From assembly GCF_007992195.1 (NCBI RefSeq), contig NZ_BJZU01000099.1, positions 1-45,180 of the forward strand: a stretch of 45,180 bases of DNA, written 5' to 3'. The notes beneath the pieces are model-generated. The model ran no database searches, was not told where the DNA came from, and worked only from the letters and a program-made list of their open reading frames with translations. Shown here in pieces: positions 41,740 through 45,180 of this stretch. How positions within the stretch are numbered: the stretch's first letter is position 1; the number at the start of each line of letters is the position of its first letter. The translations under genes were made by a program, and so were the position numbers. The DNA comes from Methylobacterium oxalidis (GTDB taxonomy: Bacteria; Pseudomonadota; Alphaproteobacteria; Rhizobiales; Beijerinckiaceae).

Positions 41740-42157
41740 ATGAACAAGGGCACCGCGACGAGGTTGGTCCGACAGTAGCGTATTGAGAAGGGTTCACGAG
41801 GCGATGCAAGACCTGCCGGACATCAAGGAGACAGGGGATCTGCGGGCTCTCCTCGACCGGCAGGACCGCCAGGTGCAGCAGGTGTACAGGGATTACCGCG
41901 CGAACCCGCCGCACCGGAGCCACAAGGCTCAGCTGGCGCGACAGGTACTCGGAGCTCGGCTGGCGCCAATGGTCTGGCAGGTCCGCAAGGCTCTGCTGGA
42001 AATCGGGGAGATCAAGGATCGCCCGGCCCCCAAGAGGCTGCCGGCGCTGCTCATCCAGCAAGTCCGACTCGTCCTGCTGGCCCACAGAGTTCAAAGGGGA
42101 ATCCGGGTGCTGAGGGAGCGTCAGATCCTGTTGGACCAGTTGGCTCCGCAACTCTAA
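41740..42157 (+). pseudogene. Decayed collagen-like Gly-X-Y repeat gene
   Basis: From ATG 41740 the frame reads twelve codons, hits TAG at 41776, and then continues as about 35 consecutive X-Y triplets from 41791. Examples are GSR GDA RPA GHQ GDR GSA and, further on, GNR GDQ GSP GPQ. Nearly one third of the glycines are replaced (Arg, Glu, Ser, Asp, Ala, His), almost all explainable by single base changes of GGN codons. The period never slips. Bacterial collagen-like proteins are surface or phage-tail fibres. The stop, absent ribosome site and Gly losses indicate decay. The other open frames here are shadows of this repeat. Confidence 0.7.
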
Positions 42158-42266
42158 CCGATCCTGCCGACACACCGAAGCGCGACGTGAGAGTACCACC
42201 CAGCCTCATGGCTGGCGGGACTGTTCGTTGTGGCTTTTGGAGATCGGATCTAACGCGCCGATGTGC

Positions 42267-42494
42267 TCAGGCTGTAGGCGGCATGACCTGGATCAGGATG
42301 AGGTTACCCTTCTTCACTGGAGCCGAGCCACCTGCGTAGGAGATCACGCCGACCACATCGCGGACAGCGCCATTAACAATGGCGGGCCCGTGGAGACGCA
42401 TCAGCTCATTCTTCTCCAGATCGACAGGAAATCGCACCCAGAACTGATCCTGATGGTGCTCAACGCGGTCGACGATCTCGGCAGTCCACATCAT
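42267..42494 (-). CDS. Small hypothetical protein
   Basis: A 75-residue protein with a beta-rich pattern: TAEIVDRVEHHQDQFWVRFPVDL and VVGVISYAGGSAPVKKGNLILIQVM. Protein-like composition supports it, although the ribosome site before ATG 42494 is weak. No family recognised. It converges on the collagen-like relic. Confidence 0.5.
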   Translation of the reverse strand: MMWTAEIVDRVEHHQDQFWVRFPVDLEKNELMRLHGPAIVNGAVRDVVGVISYAGGSAPVKKGNLILIQVMPPTA

Positions 42495-42581
42495 CGCTCT
42501 AACGTGTCGATAGGCGCCGCTACGATCAAGCCTCGGCGGAGGAGCGGCGCGGCGAGCTACTCCTGGGCTGGGATGGGCGTG

Positions 42582-42587
42582 GTATAA
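42582..42587 (+). promoter_or_regulatory. Possible -10 box before paralogue 3
   Basis: TATAAC stands 24 bases before GTG 42611 in otherwise GC-rich DNA, without a clear -35 partner. If real, the transcript would have a very short leader. Confidence 0.25.
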
Positions 42588-42610
42588 CCCTGGCCAGACA
42601 GGAGGCAGCC

Positions 42611-42826
42611 GTGCCCTGGTCTGTGACTGACGAGCTCGCCGTTACGAGGCGCCACCTCGCCGAGGAGGAGGCGCGCCGGTGCGCGCAAATCGCGCTCATC
42701 AAGACGCTGACCGAACGTGGACAGAGTGTCGTCGAGACCGAGCACGCGCTGCGCGAGACCGAGGCCAGCCTCATGACCTTGCGGGCGCGCCGCTCCTACC
42801 TTGAGGTCCTGCAGAGGCATCCGTGA
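42611..42826 (+). CDS. Small helical protein, paralogue 3 of 4
   Basis: A 71-residue protein starting at GTG 42611 with GGAGG six bases upstream. The family core runs from RHLAEEEARRCAQIALI to LRARRSYL. It shares most with paralogue 4, which follows 19 bases later on the same strand. All helix, charged, no signal peptide. Function unknown. Confidence 0.75.
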   Translation: MPWSVTDELAVTRRHLAEEEARRCAQIALIKTLTERGQSVVETEHALRETEASLMTLRARRSYLEVLQRHP

Positions 42827-42845
42827 TGACGCATAGGGGTTGGCC

Positions 42846-43052
42846 ATGGTCGATCTGCCGGAGGACACCCCGCTCGATGTTGTCGATCACCTCATCGCTG
42901 AGGCGGAGGAGCACCGCATCGAACAGGTCGCGCTCATCGAGCATCTGAGCCGACTGGCCCAGAGCACCGTCGATGCCGAGAGCCAGCTGAGCCAGATCGA
43001 AGAAATCCTCGCTACTCTGCTCCGCCGCCGCGCCTATCTTCAAGCCTCATAA
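42846..43052 (+). CDS. Small helical protein, paralogue 4 of 4
   Basis: A 68-residue protein from ATG 42846 (AGGGG upstream; a TTG at 42840 is possible). The core is HLIAEAEEHRIEQVALI to LRRRAYL. It carries more acidic residues than the other three. Together with paralogue 3 it forms a plus-strand tandem pair mirroring the minus-strand pair at 40400-40812. Confidence 0.75.
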   Translation: MVDLPEDTPLDVVDHLIAEAEEHRIEQVALIEHLSRLAQSTVDAESQLSQIEEILATLLRRRAYLQAS

Positions 43053-43156
43053 GAGAACCCATGACTGTGGCCCAGTGCCTTCAGCACCGGAAGAGTGGCG
43101 CGGACAAGCATCCGCCCGCTCGCAGCTTGGGTTGAAGGCGCCGGCTTCGGTGAGGG

Positions 43157-43684
43157 TCATGCGGCACCTTGCTGTGGATCGAATTCGATGGCCCCCTCAC
43201 CGAGATTGATGAAGGCATAGGGAGTTCCCGGGGCCTGCCGGACGCGAAAACCAAGAGCGTAGGCTGCCGCGAGGAACATGCCGTTCGGCACGTTGCCGCC
43301 CGTGATACGCTCAGCCGCGGACATCCAAGAGTGACTGGTCCGCTCGCGGTTGATCGCAGTCTGCACAAAGGGACTCGCGTAGCTGAGAAAGCGCGCGGCG
43401 CGTTCGAATGCCGCCACCAGCCCACGTCCCGTCATGCCGTCGCGCTCGCGCTCAAGCTGATGCGGCTCCCAGTTCCAGCCGTACGATGGATCGTGCCCGA
43501 TGCCGGCCGGGTGCAGATCCGGATAGTCGCTTCGAACCGCGGCAATGGCCCCCACGGCATTGTCGCGGCCCGCTCCCCAGATCGCTGCGGTGTGAAGGGC
43601 CCTGATCGGCTGGCGCAGAACCTGGGCGCGCAGCTCGGTCAGGTTCTCGGTGGGTGCAGGCGGCGTCTGCTTGGCGCGTGTCAA
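43157..43684 (-). CDS. Hypothetical protein with conserved C-terminal half
   Basis: About 175 residues if translation starts at TTG 43684, which has GAGAGAT upstream; no ATG or GTG fits better, and the frame further up is antisense to the DUF6522-like genes. The ordered parts are LRQPIRALHTAAIWGAGRD, GIGHDPSYGWNWEPHQLERE and RITGGNVPNGMFLAAAYALGFRVR. I recall the last pattern (NGMFxAAAxxxGFRV) from Hyphomicrobiales proteins of unknown function. No signal peptide or membrane segment. The start is the weak point. Confidence 0.6.
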   Translation of the reverse strand: MTRAKQTPPAPTENLTELRAQVLRQPIRALHTAAIWGAGRDNAVGAIAAVRSDYPDLHPAGIGHDPSYGWNWEPHQLERERDGMTGRGLVAAFERAARFLSYASPFVQTAINRERTSHSWMSAAERITGGNVPNGMFLAAAYALGFRVRQAPGTPYAFINLGEGAIEFDPQQGAA

Positions 43685-43849
43685 TGATGGATCTCTCAGG
43701 CTTGCCGATGAAGGGCTGTGAAGTTCGCTAGCACGTGTCAGTGAGGGTGGGGCCCGAGTCCTCGAGGTGAGCAAATCGCTGAAGCTCTCTGTCTGTGCTA
43801 TCCTCAGTCTCAGCCCGCTCCTCCTGCCGAGCTGACGGAGGGCGCTCCG

Positions 43850-44125
43850 ATGCGCTTCGATCGTGATGCGCGCGGCGAGTGGATTGTTGATCCGAATGAG
43901 CTTGCGGCCAAGCTCGGCATCACGCTCCGGCTGCTGCAAGACGAGAGCAACCTTGGCCTGGTTCACACACGGGTCGACGCTGGGCACGGCGGGAACGAAG
44001 GGCGGTCTCGCGTGACGGTGCGTTGCCGTGAGGCCACCTGGCGCGGTGTGTTCGACGAACAAGGGCGCTTGATCAACGAGTATCGATTTCGGGCGGATCA
44101 ACCGCCAGATGGCGTGATTTGGTAG
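43850..44125 (+). CDS. DUF6522-like small protein, copy A
   Basis: A 91-residue protein aligning without gaps over 80 residues with the gene at 44418: MRFDRDARGEWIVDP, LAAKLGI, GLVHTRVDAG, RVTVRCREATWRGVFD. The layout (a short strand, a helix resembling a winged-helix turn, then strands) matches DUF6522-type proteins as I remember them. ATG 43850 follows GGAGGGCGC. It has ten extra C-terminal residues not present in copy B. Confidence 0.7.
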   Translation: MRFDRDARGEWIVDPNELAAKLGITLRLLQDESNLGLVHTRVDAGHGGNEGRSRVTVRCREATWRGVFDEQGRLINEYRFRADQPPDGVIW

Positions 44126-44149
44126 GCCGAACTTCCGAGGAGCCTGCTC

Positions 44150-44374
44150 ATGACGGAAGAAGTCAGCCGCACGGAGCCCGCGCAGACCGCTCTCGACGCT
44201 TACACCTTTGCTGAGGGCGCAGGGCGGCGGTTGGAAGAGGGTGTGCCCTCCTGCGCGGTCATCGACCTGATCACCGACTTGCTCCTGCTCGCGCATCAGA
44301 GAGGACGCGACCCCCTCTTCATTGTTCGCAAGGCTGAGAGGCACCTGCTGGCCGAGATCGCAGCGTACGAGTGA
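44150..44374 (+). CDS. Small helical hypothetical protein
   Basis: A 74-residue acidic protein from ATG 44150 with AGGAG nine bases upstream. It contains LDAYTFAEGAGRRLEEGV and the helix VIDLITDLLLLAHQRG. It is enclosed by two DUF6522-like paralogues on the same strand, with gaps of 24 and 43 bases, so the three are likely one operon. Family not recognised. Confidence 0.65.
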   Translation: MTEEVSRTEPAQTALDAYTFAEGAGRRLEEGVPSCAVIDLITDLLLLAHQRGRDPLFIVRKAERHLLAEIAAYE

Positions 44375-44417
44375 ACACAGCTCCGCGTCTGCCTCCGGTC
44401 GCATGGAGGACCATGGC

Positions 44418-44660
44418 ATGCACTTTGAGCGAGATGCACGCGGCGACTGGGTGGTCGATCCGGAGCAGCTTGCTTCCAGGCTGGAGATCAAGCCCGAGCG
44501 CCTCCGGCACGAGTTGCGCCTTGGGCTGATCACCAGCCGCGTCGAGGCTGGGAAGGACGCTGACGAGGGGTGTTGGCGCGTGACGGTTCGGAGCCGCAAG
44601 GCAGCTTGGCAGGGCATCTTCAATGATGCTGGTCTTCTCGTCAGTGAGCGTCGGCTTTGA
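44418..44660 (+). CDS. DUF6522-like small protein, copy B
   Basis: An 80-residue paralogue of the gene at 43850: MHFERDARGDWVVDP, LASRLEI, GLITSRVEAG, RVTVRSRKAAWQGIFN. About half the aligned residues are identical. ATG 44418 is eight bases after GGAGG; an in-frame ATG at 44403 is possible but has no ribosome site. Confidence 0.7.
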   Translation: MHFERDARGDWVVDPEQLASRLEIKPERLRHELRLGLITSRVEAGKDADEGCWRVTVRSRKAAWQGIFNDAGLLVSERRL

Positions 44661-44755
44661 TGCTGCGAGGCCTAGGCTTGCAGGTGGTCGCAGTTCTCAT
44701 GAGGCGGATTACCCAAACCGTGCGATGATGATTCAGCGACAAGAGGAGATTGATC

Positions 44756-44887
44756 ATGGCCTCGGAGAAAAAGCACGGAAACCGCGAAGCTAAGAAGCCC
44801 AAGAAGCCAGTGCCGAAGACGATTGCGGCAGCGCCATCCACGAAGGACATGGTCAGTGCGGCCGTCAAATCGGCTAGCAGGAAGTAG
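44756..44887 (+). CDS. Very basic 43-residue protein
   Basis: A short gene with GAGGAGA seven bases before ATG 44756. The sequence MASEKKHGNREAKKPKKP and a tail VSAAVKSASRK give a strongly positive, Lys-rich chain. Proteins beginning with the EKKxGNREAKKPK pattern recur in Hyphomicrobiales genomes (from memory); function unknown, nucleic-acid binding plausible. Confidence 0.7.
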   Translation: MASEKKHGNREAKKPKKPVPKTIAAAPSTKDMVSAAVKSASRK

Positions 44888-45180
44888 GTTTTGCAACTTC
44901 GGGCATGGTCAACGAAACCACCCCAGTGGCGGGGACGAACTTGGTGGCATTCCGCGCCTGCGGATGGTCATCTGCGCAGGTCGCCAACCGCCGCAGCGAG
45001 TGGCGGTTGAGGACGCGTGATCACGCAACTTGCTTGAGGCAATCGGCTCAAGCTAGCCCCATGCGTCTCAGAACGCGTGTCATCGGAGCAGACACCTCCC
45101 TCATGATGCTCACCGCAACGCCGGTGGTGCCACTCCAGTGGCCGGCCCCTTCGTCGTCGCCGGCACTTGCTCGCACAAGG
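44888..45180. other. Right edge of the window, no supported gene
   Basis: A plus-strand frame opening at ATG 44905 runs to the window edge without a stop, but it lacks a ribosome site and reads as random Arg/Thr/Ser sequence. No hairpin or repeat stands out. The accessory region evidently continues beyond the edge. Confidence 0.4.

Noticed and set aside
41783..42157. A 124-codon plus-strand frame with repeated RQDRQVQQ-type sequence, and a 161-codon antisense frame
   Set aside because: Both are phase-shifted readings of the Gly-X-Y repeat; the collagen-like register explains their periodicity.
43401..43420. A short GTTCGAAT match to the tRNA T-loop in the accessory region
   Set aside because: Only eight bases match and the flanks differ, so it is not a copy of the tRNA 3' end.
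44905..45180. Plus-strand frame open to the window edge
   Set aside because: No ribosome site, no protein-like composition and no stop inside the window; too little to call.
30959..45180. Integrase, transposase, CRISPR array or prophage genes
   Set aside because: None of the reading frames shows the relevant motifs, and no regularly spaced repeats were seen, so I do not call a complete mobile element.

Overview
The window reads as chromosome of a high-GC alphaproteobacterium of the Hyphomicrobiales, most likely Methylobacterium or Methylorubrum. This rests on base composition, codon use, the strings of alphaproteobacterial housekeeping genes (glyA-nrdR-ribD-ribE-ribH-nusB-thiL and DUF177-plsX-fabH-ihfA-merR), and a proton-pumping pyrophosphatase of the K+-independent type. 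The genus is an inference from style and gene content, not from a database match.

Bases 1-30958 are dense, ordinary core sequence. On the left is a minus-strand copper pair: a YcnI-PCu(A)C fusion and a small Cys/His-rich protein. Then come a plus-strand L,D-transpeptidase, serine hydroxymethyltransferase, and a tightly packed run for ribonucleotide reductase control, riboflavin synthesis, transcription antitermination and thiamine phosphate phosphorylation. These are followed by a membrane pyrophosphatase, an Old Yellow Enzyme, an HWE sensor kinase, a HAD phosphatase, a uracil-type permease (minus), BamE (minus), a cytochrome bc1 assembly chaperone, and the phospholipid/fatty-acid initiation genes with IHF-alpha and a MerR regulator. 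Bases 22255-30734 are all minus strand: a zinc-ribbon metallo-beta-lactamase-fold protein, an SDR with a C-terminal membrane segment, a two-gene RND efflux system, a rhodanese and a glycosyltransferase. A plus-strand tRNA-Pro(GGG) closes the core at 30881-30958.

Bases 30959-45180 are a different landscape: accessory DNA of mixed and often lower GC, with long gene-poor stretches, gene fragments and a crowd of proteins under 120 residues. The only large genes are a four-gene membrane cluster at 32197-36180 (AT-rich membrane protein, HlyD-type adaptor, FUSC/DUF2955 protein, membrane-anchored TAXI-type binding protein). Around it lie a CheB C-terminal fragment, a response-regulator fragment, a decayed collagen-like Gly-X-Y gene with an in-frame stop, a pRiA4b ORF-3 protein and two copies of a short palindromic repeat.

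The most distinctive content is the small-gene field at 36.6-44.9 kb. It holds four gaplessly alignable paralogues of a roughly 70-residue helical protein in two tandem pairs, two DUF6522-like paralogues flanking a third small gene, a secreted protein made of two copies of a 26-residue repeat, and a small secreted protein whose only well-placed start codon is ATA. No integrase, transposase, CRISPR array or rRNA gene was seen; the island reading rests on the tRNA boundary, composition and gene fragments.
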